NCBI RefSeq assembly: GCF_014208105.1
Contig: NZ_JACHMQ010000001.1
Span: 5,084,001 to 5,148,000 of the forward strand
Length of the DNA: 64,000 bases
Reading direction: 5' to 3'
Source of the DNA: Actinomadura coerulea
Lineage (GTDB): Bacteria; Actinomycetota; Actinomycetes; Streptosporangiales; Streptosporangiaceae
Under the pieces are notes generated by a model that saw only the letters and a list, made by a program, of their open reading frames with translations, had not been told where the DNA came from and searched no databases. The translations under genes were made by a program, and so were the position numbers. Shown here one piece after another: positions 40,671 to 49,380 of this stretch (positions are counted from its first letter, which is position 1; each line of letters opens with the position of its first letter).

Positions 40671-42926
40671 TCAGAGCTTTTCGATGGTGGCGAAGCGAAG
40701 GACCAGGGTGCGGACGCCGTAGTCGCCGCCGAAGTCCACGCTGGCCTTCTCGCCCTTGTCGTAGACGGAGACGACGGTGCCGAGGCCGAAGGCGTCGTGG
40801 GTGACCTTGTCGCCTGGCGACAGGGACGGGACCGGACGGTTTCCCGGTGAGCGGGTTCCCGGGCGCTCCGCCATCCGCGACATGGCGGAGCCGGACGTGG
40901 AGGACGCCTCGCGTTCCCATTCGACGAGGGATTTCGGGACCTCGCCGAGGAAGCGGGACGGCGGGTTGACCTGCGGTGCCCCCCACGAGCTGCGCATCGT
41001 GGCCCGGGAGACGTAGAGGCGTTGCCGGGCGCGCGTGATGCCGACGTAGGCGAGGCGGCGTTCCTCTTCGAGTTCCTTGGGGTTGCTCATGGCGCGCAGG
41101 TGCGGGAAGACGCCGTCCTCCATGCCGGTGAGGAAGACGACCGGGAATTCGAGGCCCTTCGCGGTGTGCAGCGTCATCAGGGTGACGACGCCGTGCTCGC
41201 TTTCGTCGGGCTGCTCTCCCGGCGGCACGGGCCCGCCCTTCGCGCCCCCAGGGATGGAGTCGGCGTCGGCGACGAGGGCGACCTGCTCCAGGAACTCGGG
41301 GAGGCGGCCCTCGGCCGGCTCCCCGTCGAGGCGCTCCTCGAATTCGCGGGCGACGGCTTCGAGTTCCTGGAGGTTCTCGATGCGGGTCTCGTCCTGCGGG
41401 TCCTTGGAGGCCTGGAGCTCGGCCAGGTAGCCGCTGGCCTTCAGCACCTCGGCGATCAGATCGGCGGGGGCGAGCGTCTCGGCGGCGGCGCGCAGCTCGT
41501 CCAGCAGGGTGACGAAGTCGCGGACGGCGTTGAGCGAGCGGGTCGCCATGCCGGGGACGTCCTCGGGCCTCCGGAGGGCCTGCCAGAACGAGATGCGCTC
41601 GCGGGACGCGTACGCCTCGACGCAGGCCTCGGCGCGGTCGCCGATGCCCCGCTTGGGGACGTTCAGGATGCGGCGCAGGGAGACGGTGTCCTCGGGGTTG
41701 GCGAGGCAGCGCAGGTAGGCGAGCGCGTCGCGGATCTCCTTGCGCTCGTAGAACCGGACGCCGCCGACGACCTTGTACGGCAGCCCGACCCGGATGAAGA
41801 CCTCTTCGAAGACGCGCGACTGCGCGTTGGTGCGGTAGAAGATCGCGACGTCGCCGGGGCGGGCCTCGCCGTCGTCGGTGAGCCGGTCGACCTCGCGGGC
41901 GACGAACGCGGCCTCGTCGTGCTCGTTGTCGGCCACATAGCCGATGATCTTGTGGCCCTCGCCCTGGTCGGACCAGAGCTTCTTGGGCTTGCGGTCGGCG
42001 TTGCGCTCGATGACGGCGTTGGCGGCGGACAGGATCGTCTGCGTGGAGCGGTAGTTCTGCTCCAGCAGGATCGTGGTCGCGTCGGTGTAGTCGCGCTCGA
42101 ACTCGAGGATGTTGCGGATGGTCGCCCCGCGGAACGCGTAGATCGACTGGTCGGCGTCGCCGACGACGCACAGCTCGGCGGGCCCGACGCCCTCCACGGG
42201 CGCGGTCAGCTCGCGGACGAGCTCGTACTGCGCGTGGTTGGTGTCCTGGTACTCGTCGACCAGGACGTGCCGGAAGCGGCGCCGGTAGTGCTCGGCGGCC
42301 TCCGGGAACACCTGGAGCAGGTTGACCGTCATCATGATCAGGTCGTCGAAGTCCATGGCGCCGGCCTGCTGCAGCCGCGCCTGGTACATCTCGTAGGCCT
42401 CGGCGAGCGTCTGCTCCATGTGCGTGGACGCCCGCGCCTTGAACGTCTCGTAGTCGATCAGCTCGTTCTTCAGGTTGGAGACCTGGGCGCTGAACGACTT
42501 CGGCGGGTAGCGCTTGGGATCGAGGTCGAGCTCGCGGCAGACGAGCGCCATCAGCCGGTTCGCGTCGGCCTGGTCGTAGATCGAGAAGCTCGTGGGGAAG
42601 CCGAGGCGCTTGGCCTCGCGGCGCAGGATCCGGACGCACGCGGAGTGGAACGTCATCACCCACATGGCCCGCGAGCGCGGCCCGACGAGGGCGTCCACCC
42701 GCTCCTTCATCTCGGCCGCGGCCTTGTTGGTGAAGGTGATCGCGAGGATCTGGCCGGGATGCACCTCCCGCTCGCCGAGCAGGTGGGCGATGCGGTGGGT
42801 GAGCACCCGGGTCTTGCCCGAGCCGGCGCCGGCGACGATCAGCAGGGGGCTGCCGGAGTGCACGACGGCGGCGCGCTGCTGCGGGTTGAGGCCGTCAAGC
42901 AAGGGGTGAGCTTCGGTCTTCGACAT
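40671..42926 (-). CDS. pcrA: ATP-dependent DNA helicase PcrA/UvrD
   Basis: 751-aa superfamily 1A 3'-5' helicase for repair and removal of blocked complexes. Walker A AGAGSGKTRVL, motif Ia ITFTNKAAAEM, motif II VLVDEYQDTN, motif III GDADQSIYAFRGA, motif IV QNYRSTQ, motif V LMTLHTAKGLEFPVVFLTGMEDG and motif VI EERRLAYVGITRAR are complete. The C-terminal Tudor-like PcrA extension (LSPGDKVTHDAFGLGTVVSVYDKGEKASVDFG) is present. ATG 42926 or the preceding GTG 42929 starts it, and a TAGACT box lies just upstream. The open frame continues far upstream without family content. Divergent from the metallopeptidase gene. Confidence 0.96.
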   Translation of the reverse strand: MSKTEAHPLLDGLNPQQRAAVVHSGSPLLIVAGAGSGKTRVLTHRIAHLLGEREVHPGQILAITFTNKAAAEMKERVDALVGPRSRAMWVMTFHSACVRILRREAKRLGFPTSFSIYDQADANRLMALVCRELDLDPKRYPPKSFSAQVSNLKNELIDYETFKARASTHMEQTLAEAYEMYQARLQQAGAMDFDDLIMMTVNLLQVFPEAAEHYRRRFRHVLVDEYQDTNHAQYELVRELTAPVEGVGPAELCVVGDADQSIYAFRGATIRNILEFERDYTDATTILLEQNYRSTQTILSAANAVIERNADRKPKKLWSDQGEGHKIIGYVADNEHDEAAFVAREVDRLTDDGEARPGDVAIFYRTNAQSRVFEEVFIRVGLPYKVVGGVRFYERKEIRDALAYLRCLANPEDTVSLRRILNVPKRGIGDRAEACVEAYASRERISFWQALRRPEDVPGMATRSLNAVRDFVTLLDELRAAAETLAPADLIAEVLKASGYLAELQASKDPQDETRIENLQELEAVAREFEERLDGEPAEGRLPEFLEQVALVADADSIPGGAKGGPVPPGEQPDESEHGVVTLMTLHTAKGLEFPVVFLTGMEDGVFPHLRAMSNPKELEEERRLAYVGITRARQRLYVSRATMRSSWGAPQVNPPSRFLGEVPKSLVEWEREASSTSGSAMSRMAERPGTRSPGNRPVPSLSPGDKVTHDAFGLGTVVSVYDKGEKASVDFGGDYGVRTLVLRFATIEKL

Positions 42927-43253
42927 CACGTGCGAGTCTACGGCGCCGCGCGGACGTTTTCGGCGCGTCCGCCGAGCCGGGGCGGCCCGCACCCCCCGCC
43001 TCCGCGTCCGGCCGGTACTCCTTCCGGCCTTGATCAGGGGCCCGGCGGCAGCATGTGGACAGATGGCGTGCCTTTTGGACACGGTGGGTTGACTCGATCT
43101 CACGTTCCGGCACACGTTGGAGGTGAAGCGGACACCGATCGGGCCCCCGGCCCGGATTCGGAGTGCAAGGCCCCTTATTGCATCCCCGCATGTCCGCGCA
43201 CAGCGGCGCAGAGTCAGCAGGACTCGCGCACTGTCACAGGGGAGGTGGCTTCT
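42927..43253. other. Divergent intergenic region pcrA / metallopeptidase
   Basis: 327 bp without a gene. Contains TAGACT close to the pcrA start and the inverted repeat GCGGACG-ttttcggcg-CGTCCGC (42950-42972). On the plus strand there is TTGACT and, nearer the metallopeptidase, a TGCAA...TTGCA repeat around GGCCCC. No LexA-type box seen. Confidence 0.4.
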
Positions 43254-44696
43254 ATGACCCACCAGCAGGAACTCCAGACCCAACTCGACGCCGAGATCCT
43301 GGTACCCGCGCAATGGCCGGGACGCGCGTCCCAGGCGGCGCCGCCCCCGCTTCCGCGTTCCGTTCCGCGGCCGGTACCGGTTCCGGTGCCGGTACAGCCC
43401 GGCCACAGGTTCCTGATCTACAAGCAGGACCCGTCGGTCACCGAGCTCGGCGCGCGGCTGACCTACATCCCGACCGTGGTGCTGAACGGCCCCATGGACG
43501 TGCGCGTCCAGACCGAGCTGCAGGGCGTCACCCCTGTCGCCCGCAACATCAGCGGCGACTTCGTGTTCACTCCTGGAACCCCGCAGTTCGACTGCGCGCA
43601 CACGTTCGCGGTCGTCCGGGAGACGATCGCCATGTACGAGCGCCACAACGGCGGGGTCCCGATCCCGTTCGCGTGGAACGTCGGCGGCAACACCGAGCGC
43701 ATCACCGTCTTCCCGCACGCCGCCGAGGGCGCGAACGCGTTCTACACGCGGACGGCCAAGGCGTTGAAGTTCCTCTTCTTCACCCCGAAGGGACAGCCTC
43801 CGTCGAACGTGCTCTTCACGTGCCAGTCCCTCGACATCGTCGCGCACGAGACGGGCCACGCGATCCTGGACGGGCTCAAGCCCGGCTGGCTGTCGGCGGA
43901 CGCGCCGCCGCAGACCGGCGGCCTGCACGAGTCGTTCGGCGACATCACGGCGATCTTCCTGGCGCTGGCGCAGCCGGACCAGGCGGACGCGCTCGTCTCG
44001 CTCACCAAGGCGAACCTGCACGACAGGTCGTTCCTGGCGGAGCTGGCCGAGCAGTTCGGCAAGGCGCTCGGCATGCCGTCCGGGCTCCGCAACGCCGACA
44101 ACGACCTCAAGCTCAGCGAGGTCGGCAACGAGGTGCACGCGATCTCGCAGGTGTTCACGGGGGCGGTCTACGACATCCTCGCCGACCTCTACACCTTCGA
44201 GCTGAGCCGGCAGCAGCGCACGAAGGACGCGGCCGTCGTGCTGATCGAGACGGCGTCCGCCCTGTGCAAGCTCGTGTTCGACGCGATCGTCGCGTCCCCC
44301 GCGACCGGCGCCCGGTACGTGGACGTGGCGAACAAGATGCTGCAGGCGTCGGCGAACCGCGGCGACCCGGCCGTCTACCGGACGTTCATCCGCAACCGGT
44401 TCGCCGTCCGGGAGATCACGACGGCGGCGACGCCGCTGCGCGACCTGATGAGCGGGCAGATGGCGATGACCGAGGCCGCGTACACCGGCGACGGCCAGGA
44501 CGTCACCGAGGTCGAGCCGCACGACGAGAACTCCGCGAGCCTGCTGGCCTCCCAGGACAGGTCGCGCTGCTGCGGGACGATGCAGATGCCCGAGTACCAG
44601 GTCATCCCGGAGGAGAAGCTGGCCCGGGGCGGCTCGCTGGAGGACGACGACATCCTCCGGAGCCAGCTGGACGAGCTGCGCAGCACGTTCAGCTAG
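43254..44696 (+). CDS. M4-like metallopeptidase without signal peptide (protealysin-like context)
   Basis: 480-aa zinc peptidase. Catalytic residues fit the thermolysin clan: H198-E-T-G-H202, third ligand E226 in GGLHESFGD, and H295 in GNEVHAISQVF at the position of thermolysin His231. The N-terminus has no signal sequence but a Pro-rich stretch (residues 30-48, PRPVPVPVPVQP), so it is probably cytosolic or exported non-classically. ATG 43254 has GGAGG 8 nt upstream. The next gene encodes an emfourin-type inhibitor, the arrangement known for protealysin-like proteases. Substrate unknown. The HETGH spacing to the Glu (24 residues) is slightly longer than in thermolysin. Confidence 0.85.
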   Translation: MTHQQELQTQLDAEILVPAQWPGRASQAAPPPLPRSVPRPVPVPVPVQPGHRFLIYKQDPSVTELGARLTYIPTVVLNGPMDVRVQTELQGVTPVARNISGDFVFTPGTPQFDCAHTFAVVRETIAMYERHNGGVPIPFAWNVGGNTERITVFPHAAEGANAFYTRTAKALKFLFFTPKGQPPSNVLFTCQSLDIVAHETGHAILDGLKPGWLSADAPPQTGGLHESFGDITAIFLALAQPDQADALVSLTKANLHDRSFLAELAEQFGKALGMPSGLRNADNDLKLSEVGNEVHAISQVFTGAVYDILADLYTFELSRQQRTKDAAVVLIETASALCKLVFDAIVASPATGARYVDVANKMLQASANRGDPAVYRTFIRNRFAVREITTAATPLRDLMSGQMAMTEAAYTGDGQDVTEVEPHDENSASLLASQDRSRCCGTMQMPEYQVIPEEKLARGGSLEDDDILRSQLDELRSTFS

Positions 44697-44807
44697 CAGC
44701 GGCACCGTCCAGGAGGCGATCGTTTGATGAGACCGTTCGGGAGGTAGCGACCCGCCGCGAGCGGGTAACGAGCAGGGAGCGGACGAGTCGACGGGGAGGT
44801 GCGCGGC

Positions 44808-45128
44808 ATGCGCGTGACGATCGAGAGCACCGGCGGTTTCACCGGCCGCAGCACCGTCGTCGCGCAGTACGACACCGCGACCCTCCCCGCCGGACAGGCC
44901 GGCCGCGTCCGCCGGGCCGTGGACGCGCTGGCGGCCGCGCACGCCCGGGGCGAGCCCGGCGAGATCGGCGCCGACCTCCCCGCCTACCGGATCACGGTCT
45001 CCGGGGACGGCGCCGAGGAGCTCGGGGCGGACGGGGAGCCGCGCGTCTACGAGGTACGGGGCGACCCGACGGCCGGGGCCGCCTCCGTCCTGGGCACGCT
45101 CCTCGAAGGCCCCGACGCCACTCCCTGA
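44808..45128 (+). CDS. Emfourin-like protease inhibitor
   Basis: 106-aa protein with the emfourin N-terminal pattern MRVTIESTGGFTGRST followed by YDTATLP. Emfourin is the slow-binding inhibitor encoded beside protealysin in Serratia. Here it lies 111 bp after an M4-like metallopeptidase on the same strand, which supports a cognate inhibitor role. ATG 44808 has GGAGG 8 nt upstream; an in-frame GTG at 44799 is possible. No signal peptide, matching an intracellular partner. Confidence 0.8.
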   Translation: MRVTIESTGGFTGRSTVVAQYDTATLPAGQAGRVRRAVDALAAAHARGEPGEIGADLPAYRITVSGDGAEELGADGEPRVYEVRGDPTAGAASVLGTLLEGPDATP

Positions 45129-45212
45129 CCCCACCGCACCCGCCCCCGGCCGCACAGCGTGTCCTGAGCCGGCTGTGCGGCCGGGGCGCCGCGGGCCGGG
45201 TCGGCCGCGGGG

Positions 45213-45599
45213 TCAGTTCGTCTTGCGGTGGTCGCGGGCGGATTCGGCCGCGGTGTGGACGGTGGTGAGGTCCGCGCCGGTCGCGGCCATGGACGCGGCG
45301 GCGACGGCGCCCTCGACCAGCGGGGCGTCGGCGAGCAGCACGGCGTCGCCTTCGGCGTCCTCGATGAGCATCTTGGCGGTCAGCACGGAACTGCCGAGGT
45401 CGGCGAGCAGCACGACGCCGTCGCCGTCGTCCGCCGCGGCGACCGCCTGCTCGACGAGGTCGATGCTCGTCCCGAGGCGCCCCTCGGCGTCCCCGCCGGC
45501 GGGTTCGACGACGGCCTTGCCGACGCCCATGGCGCGGGCGACCTCGGCGACGCCTTCGGCGAGCGTCCGGCTGTGGGAGATGATGACGATGCCGACCAT
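45213..45599 (-). CDS. dhaM: DhaM, PTS phosphotransfer subunit of dihydroxyacetone kinase
   Basis: 128-aa EIIA-Man-like phosphocarrier that re-phosphorylates ADP bound to DhaL. Phospho-acceptor His9 lies in IVIISHSRTLAEG; LLADLGSSVLTAKML is typical. Only the EIIA-like domain is present, without the HPr or EI domains fused in some DhaM, so general PTS proteins must be supplied from elsewhere. ATG 45599 has GGGAGGGG upstream and lies 1 bp after the dhaL stop. Confidence 0.92.
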   Translation of the reverse strand: MVGIVIISHSRTLAEGVAEVARAMGVGKAVVEPAGGDAEGRLGTSIDLVEQAVAAADDGDGVVLLADLGSSVLTAKMLIEDAEGDAVLLADAPLVEGAVAAASMAATGADLTTVHTAAESARDHRKTN

Positions 45600-45600
45600 C

Positions 45601-46272
45601 TCACCCCTCCCCCGCGGCGTCTGATCCCCCGGCATCGGGCGATTCCGCGATGTCGGCGAGGGCTTCGAGGACCAGGGCGGTGGACGAGGCGCCGGGGTCC
45701 ATGTGCCCCTCGCTGCGCTCGCCCAGGTAGCTCGCCCGGCCCTTGCGCGCCCGCATCGGGACGGTGTCGTCCGCGCCCTTCGCGGCGGCGTCGGCGGCGG
45801 CCCGCGCGCATCCGGCGAGGTCGGAGCCGTCCGCCAGGGCCGCCTCGTACGCCGCGACGGCCGGAGCCAGCGCGTCGACCATCGTCTTGTCGCCCTCGGC
45901 GGCCTTGCCGAGATCCTGGACGCCCTCAAGGGCGGCCCGGAGCGCGGCGCCGAGCGCGGCGGCGTCCACGTCGGCGGCGTCGCCGAACACCTTGCCCGCG
46001 CGGCGCAGCGCCGTCCCGTAGAGGGGCCCGGACGCGCCGCCGGTCTTCGACACGATGGCCCGGCCGGCCGCGATCAGCACCTTGCCCGGCGGGACGTCCC
46101 CGGGCAGCGCCTCCACCGCGGCGCGGAAGCCGCGGTCGAGGTTGAGGCCGTGGTCGCCGTCGCCGATCGCCGCGTCCAGCCGCGTCAGCCGCTCGGCGTC
46201 GGCGGACACCCGCTCGGCCGTCCGCCCGATCCACGCCGCGAAGTCCCCCGCGTCCATCGAGCCCGTGCTCAT
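45601..46272 (-). CDS. dhaL: DhaL, ADP-binding subunit of dihydroxyacetone kinase
   Basis: 223-aa helical-barrel subunit holding ADP-Mg as a bound cofactor. AAIGDGDHGLNLDRGF is the Mg/nucleotide motif, with GGASGPLYGTAL and GKGRASYLGERSEGHMDPGASS following (the latter written here as KGRASYLGERS...). ATG 46272 overlaps the dhaK stop (ATGA). It transfers phosphate from DhaM to DhaK-bound substrate. Confidence 0.94.
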   Translation of the reverse strand: MSTGSMDAGDFAAWIGRTAERVSADAERLTRLDAAIGDGDHGLNLDRGFRAAVEALPGDVPPGKVLIAAGRAIVSKTGGASGPLYGTALRRAGKVFGDAADVDAAALGAALRAALEGVQDLGKAAEGDKTMVDALAPAVAAYEAALADGSDLAGCARAAADAAAKGADDTVPMRARKGRASYLGERSEGHMDPGASSTALVLEALADIAESPDAGGSDAAGEG

Positions 46273-47264
46273 CGGCCCCACCGCAGCCCCGGCGTCTCGA
46301 CGGGCGCGTCCCACAGGCGGACCAGCTCGGGCGTCACCCGGCACACGCTGATCATGCAGCCCGCCATCTCCAGGCTGGTCACGTACGGCCCGACCAGGCG
46401 GCGGACGACGGTCGCGCCGTGCCCCTCCAGCCATTGCGCCGCCGCCGCGTAGGCGACGTACTGCTCGATCAGCGGGGTGCCGCCCATCCCGTTGACCAGC
46501 ACGAGCACCTCGGAGCCCGACAGCGGCATGTCCGCGTCGATCGCGCTGAGCGCGGCGTCCACGATCTGCGCGGCGGTGCCGATCCTGACGCGTTCGCGGC
46601 CCGGCTCGCCGTGGATGCCGATGCCGAGCTCCATCTCGTCCTCGCCCAGCTCGAACGTCGGCGTCCCGGCCGCCGGAACCGTGCAGGACGACAGCGCCAC
46701 GCCGAACGACCTGCTGCGCTCGTTCACCTCCCGCGCCACGGCCGCCACCTCGGCGAGCGGGGCGCCCTCCTCGGCGAGCGCCCCGGCGATCTTCTCGATG
46801 AACAGCGTGGCGCCGGTGCCGCGCCGCCCCGCGGTGAACGTGCTGTCCTCCACCGCGACGTCGTCGTCGACGATGACCGACACGACCTCGATGTCCTCGT
46901 CCTCGGCGAGTTCGGCGGCCATCTGGAAGTTCATGACGTCGCCCGTGTAGTTCTTCACCAGGTGCAGCACGCCCGCGCCGCCGTCCACCGCCATCGTCGC
47001 GGCGATGATCTGGTCGGGGACGGGAGAGGTGAAGACCTCGCCGCAGCAGGCCGCGTCCAGCATTCCGTGACCGACGAATCCGGCGTGCAGCGGTTCGTGA
47101 CCGGATCCGCCGCCCGAGACAAGGGCCACCTTCCCGGTGCGCGGGGCGTCCCCTCTTATGACGGTCCCGGTCCCGGGGTCGACCTTCAGCGACGGGTGCG
47201 CGGCGGCCAGTCCGCGCAGGGCGTCGGACACCACGTCCGCCGGGGCGTTGATGAGTTTGCGCAT
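46269..47264 (-). CDS. dhaK: DhaK, substrate-binding subunit of dihydroxyacetone kinase
   Basis: 331-aa subunit that binds dihydroxyacetone covalently through His in GIGIHGEPGRER; SGGGSGHEPLHAGFVG and KNYTGDVMNFQMAAE are the other conserved parts. Phosphorylates dihydroxyacetone to DHAP using DhaL-ADP. First gene of a tightly overlapping dhaKLM operon. ATG 47264, with TAGAGC about 6 nt before it. Divergent from a nucleoside hydrolase gene. Confidence 0.95.
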   Translation of the reverse strand: MRKLINAPADVVSDALRGLAAAHPSLKVDPGTGTVIRGDAPRTGKVALVSGGGSGHEPLHAGFVGHGMLDAACCGEVFTSPVPDQIIAATMAVDGGAGVLHLVKNYTGDVMNFQMAAELAEDEDIEVVSVIVDDDVAVEDSTFTAGRRGTGATLFIEKIAGALAEEGAPLAEVAAVAREVNERSRSFGVALSSCTVPAAGTPTFELGEDEMELGIGIHGEPGRERVRIGTAAQIVDAALSAIDADMPLSGSEVLVLVNGMGGTPLIEQYVAYAAAAQWLEGHGATVVRRLVGPYVTSLEMAGCMISVCRVTPELVRLWDAPVETPGLRWGR

Positions 47265-47352
47265 GTCTCAGCTCTACCCCGGCGAAGCGCCCCGTCCCAG
47301 ACCCAATCGCCGATCATGCGATTCGGGGGGTGACCGGACGGTCCGCGCCGCA

Positions 47353-47358
47353 TAGGTT
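47353..47358 (+). promoter_or_regulatory. -10 box of the leaderless nucleoside hydrolase gene
   Basis: TAGGTT lies 6 nt before the GTG at 47365. The small palindrome CGGAC-gGTCCG is just upstream at 47336-47346. Confidence 0.5.
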
Positions 47359-47364
47359 GCACCC

Positions 47365-48345
47365 GTGACGAAGGCACCGAAGATCCTTTACGACTGCGAC
47401 ACCGGCATCGACGACGCGATGACGCTGCTCTACCTGGCCTCGCTGGTCCAGGCGGGGCAGGCGGAGCTGACGGCGGTCGGCACGGTGCACGGGAACATCG
47501 ACCCGATGACCGGCGCGCTGAACACGCTGCGCGTCCTGGAGGCCGCCGGCGTTCCCGCGGGCGAGCCCGGGCCGGGCGGGCCGGTGGTGCCGGTCGCGGT
47601 CGGCGCCGCCCGGCCGATGGCGCAGGACGTCCACTACGCGCTGGACTGGCACGGCACCGACGGCCTCGGCGACACGCGCCTTCCCGAGCCCGCGGGGCGC
47701 CCGGTCGCCGAGCCCGCCGCCGCGCAGATCGTCCGGCTGGCCCGCGCGATGCCCGGCGAGCTGACCCTGCTCGCGACGGGCCCGCTGACCAACCTCGGCT
47801 CGGCCCTGCTGCTGGACGGCGAGCTGCCGTCGCTGATCCGCGAGGTCGTGGTGATGGGCGGCGCGTTCGACCACCCGGGCAACATCACCACGCACGCCGA
47901 GGCGAACATCTGGCACGACCCCGAGGCCGCCGACCTGGTGTTCGCGGCGGACTGGCCGATCGTCCTGGTGCCGCTGGACGCCACGCACCCGACCGCCGTC
48001 CACGACGACTGGCTGGACGGGCTGGCCGCGCACGACACCCCCGTCGCCCGGTTCGCCGCGAACATCCTGGAGTTCTACGCGGACGCCTACACCCCCACCC
48101 TCAAGCGCCGGGGCGCCGTCATCCACGACGCCCTCGCCGCGATGCTGATCGTCGACCCGGACCTCGGCGAGTACGTCCAGCGTCCGGTCCGGGTGGAGCT
48201 GCGGGGCGAGCTGACGCGCGGGACGACCGTGTGGGACGCCCGCTCGCTGCCCGCCGAGGACACCCGCCGTCCCGTGAAGGTGGCCGTGGGCAGCGACGTG
48301 GCGCGGTTCCAGGAGCGCCTGCTGTCGGCCCTCCTCACCTTCTGA
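47365..48345 (+). CDS. Nucleoside hydrolase (IU-NH family)
   Basis: 326-aa Ca-dependent N-ribohydrolase that cleaves nucleosides to base and ribose. The N-terminal Ca/ribose motif is LYDCDTGIDDAMTLLYLA; VVMGGAFDHPGNITTHAEANIWHDPEAA and the late VIHDALAAM with Asp complete the site. Base preference cannot be told. GTG 47365 is leaderless-type. Divergent from dhaKLM. Confidence 0.92.
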   Translation: MTKAPKILYDCDTGIDDAMTLLYLASLVQAGQAELTAVGTVHGNIDPMTGALNTLRVLEAAGVPAGEPGPGGPVVPVAVGAARPMAQDVHYALDWHGTDGLGDTRLPEPAGRPVAEPAAAQIVRLARAMPGELTLLATGPLTNLGSALLLDGELPSLIREVVVMGGAFDHPGNITTHAEANIWHDPEAADLVFAADWPIVLVPLDATHPTAVHDDWLDGLAAHDTPVARFAANILEFYADAYTPTLKRRGAVIHDALAAMLIVDPDLGEYVQRPVRVELRGELTRGTTVWDARSLPAEDTRRPVKVAVGSDVARFQERLLSALLTF

Positions 48346-48471
48346 GCCGGGGTCGCCTCCCGCCCCGCCGCGCGGGCCCGATCCCCCCGGCGCGGGCGCG
48401 CGGCCGTCCGGCGCACCGGGGCGTTCGCCGAAAGAACGATCTCCGGGGATGCCGGAACGGTTCGCCGACCT

Positions 48472-48477
48472 TATGGT
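48472..48477 (+). promoter_or_regulatory. -10 box of the leaderless PIG-L gene
   Basis: TATGGT lies exactly 7 nt before GTG 48485. Confidence 0.5.
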
Positions 48478-48484
48478 TGAAGAT

Positions 48485-49216
48485 GTGACCAACGTTCTGG
48501 ACGACAGCGAGCTGCAGCGGATCCTCGTCGTGATGGCGCACCCCGACGACGTCGACTTCGGCGCGGCCGGCACGGTCGCGGGCTGGACGGACCGCGGCAT
48601 CGAGGTCGTCTACCTCATGGTCACCGACGGCGACGCGGGAGGCTTCGACGACGGCGTCACCCGCGAGGAGATGGCCGTTCTGCGCCGCGAGGAGCAGCGC
48701 GCCGCGGCCAAGTGCGTGGGGGTCGGCGACGTCCGGTTCCTCGGCTACCCGGACGGGCGGGTCGAGACGGGCTTCGGCCTGCGCCGCGACATCGCCCGCG
48801 TGATCCGGCAGGTGCGCCCGGACCGGGTGCTGATGCCGAGCCCCGAGCGCAACTACGAGCGGATCTACCCGAGCCACCCCGACCACCGGGCGGTCGGCGC
48901 GGCCGCGCTCGACGCCGTCTACCCCGACGCCCGCAACCCCTACGCCTACCCGGAGCTGCTCGCCGACGAGGGCCTGGAGGCGTGGACGGCGCGCGAGGTG
49001 TGGCTGTCCGGCGGCCCGGTCGTCAACCACTACGTCGACATCACCGGCCAGTTCGACCGGAAGGTGAACGCGCTGCGGGCGCACGCCAGCCAGACCGCGC
49101 ACATGGGGGACGGCCTGCCGGAGATGCTGCGCGGCTGGCTCGGGGCCAACGCCGCCGCCGCGGGGCTGCCCGAGGGACGTCTCGCCGAGTCCTTCCAGGT
49201 CATCGACACCGCCTGA
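48485..49216 (+). CDS. PIG-L/LmbE-family deacetylase
   Basis: 243-aa zinc deacetylase of the family that includes MshB and Mca. The metal motif MAHPDDVDFG and the later SHPDH are intact. It could act on a mycothiol-type or other N-acetylglucosaminyl conjugate; not assigned. GTG 48485 is preferred because a TATGGT -10 box lies 7 nt upstream and the family sequence begins right after; in-frame ATGs at 48449 and 48473 add up to 12 residues and have no spaced ribosome binding site. Confidence 0.87.
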   Translation: MTNVLDDSELQRILVVMAHPDDVDFGAAGTVAGWTDRGIEVVYLMVTDGDAGGFDDGVTREEMAVLRREEQRAAAKCVGVGDVRFLGYPDGRVETGFGLRRDIARVIRQVRPDRVLMPSPERNYERIYPSHPDHRAVGAAALDAVYPDARNPYAYPELLADEGLEAWTAREVWLSGGPVVNHYVDITGQFDRKVNALRAHASQTAHMGDGLPEMLRGWLGANAAAAGLPEGRLAESFQVIDTA

Positions 49217-49380
49217 GCGTCCCGACACCGGACCCGCAGGTAATGCGCCGCCCTCGCAAAGGCTCACCGAAGCGGTCAGGCCGCTCAAGTCTCGGTCACT
49301 TAGCAAATACAGTCCCTTACAAGCCGTAATCGGCTTCCGAGCGGGCATGTACCCCATGTGACAGAACTCGGGGGGTCGTC

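Noticed and set aside
41022..43253. Long plus-strand open frame running into the metallopeptidase gene
   Set aside because: The part before 43254 is the antisense of pcrA; the metallopeptidase has its own GGAGG-ATG start and family motifs begin after it.
43330..43405. PPPLP in the N-terminus of the metallopeptidase as a protealysin-type PPL propeptide motif
   Set aside because: It is embedded in a Pro/Val low-complexity stretch without the surrounding propeptide pattern.
42930..45155. Upstream extension of the PcrA reading frame to about 1,490 codons
   Set aside because: The added part is antisense to the metallopeptidase and emfourin genes and lacks any helicase content; PcrA proteins begin near the Walker A motif.
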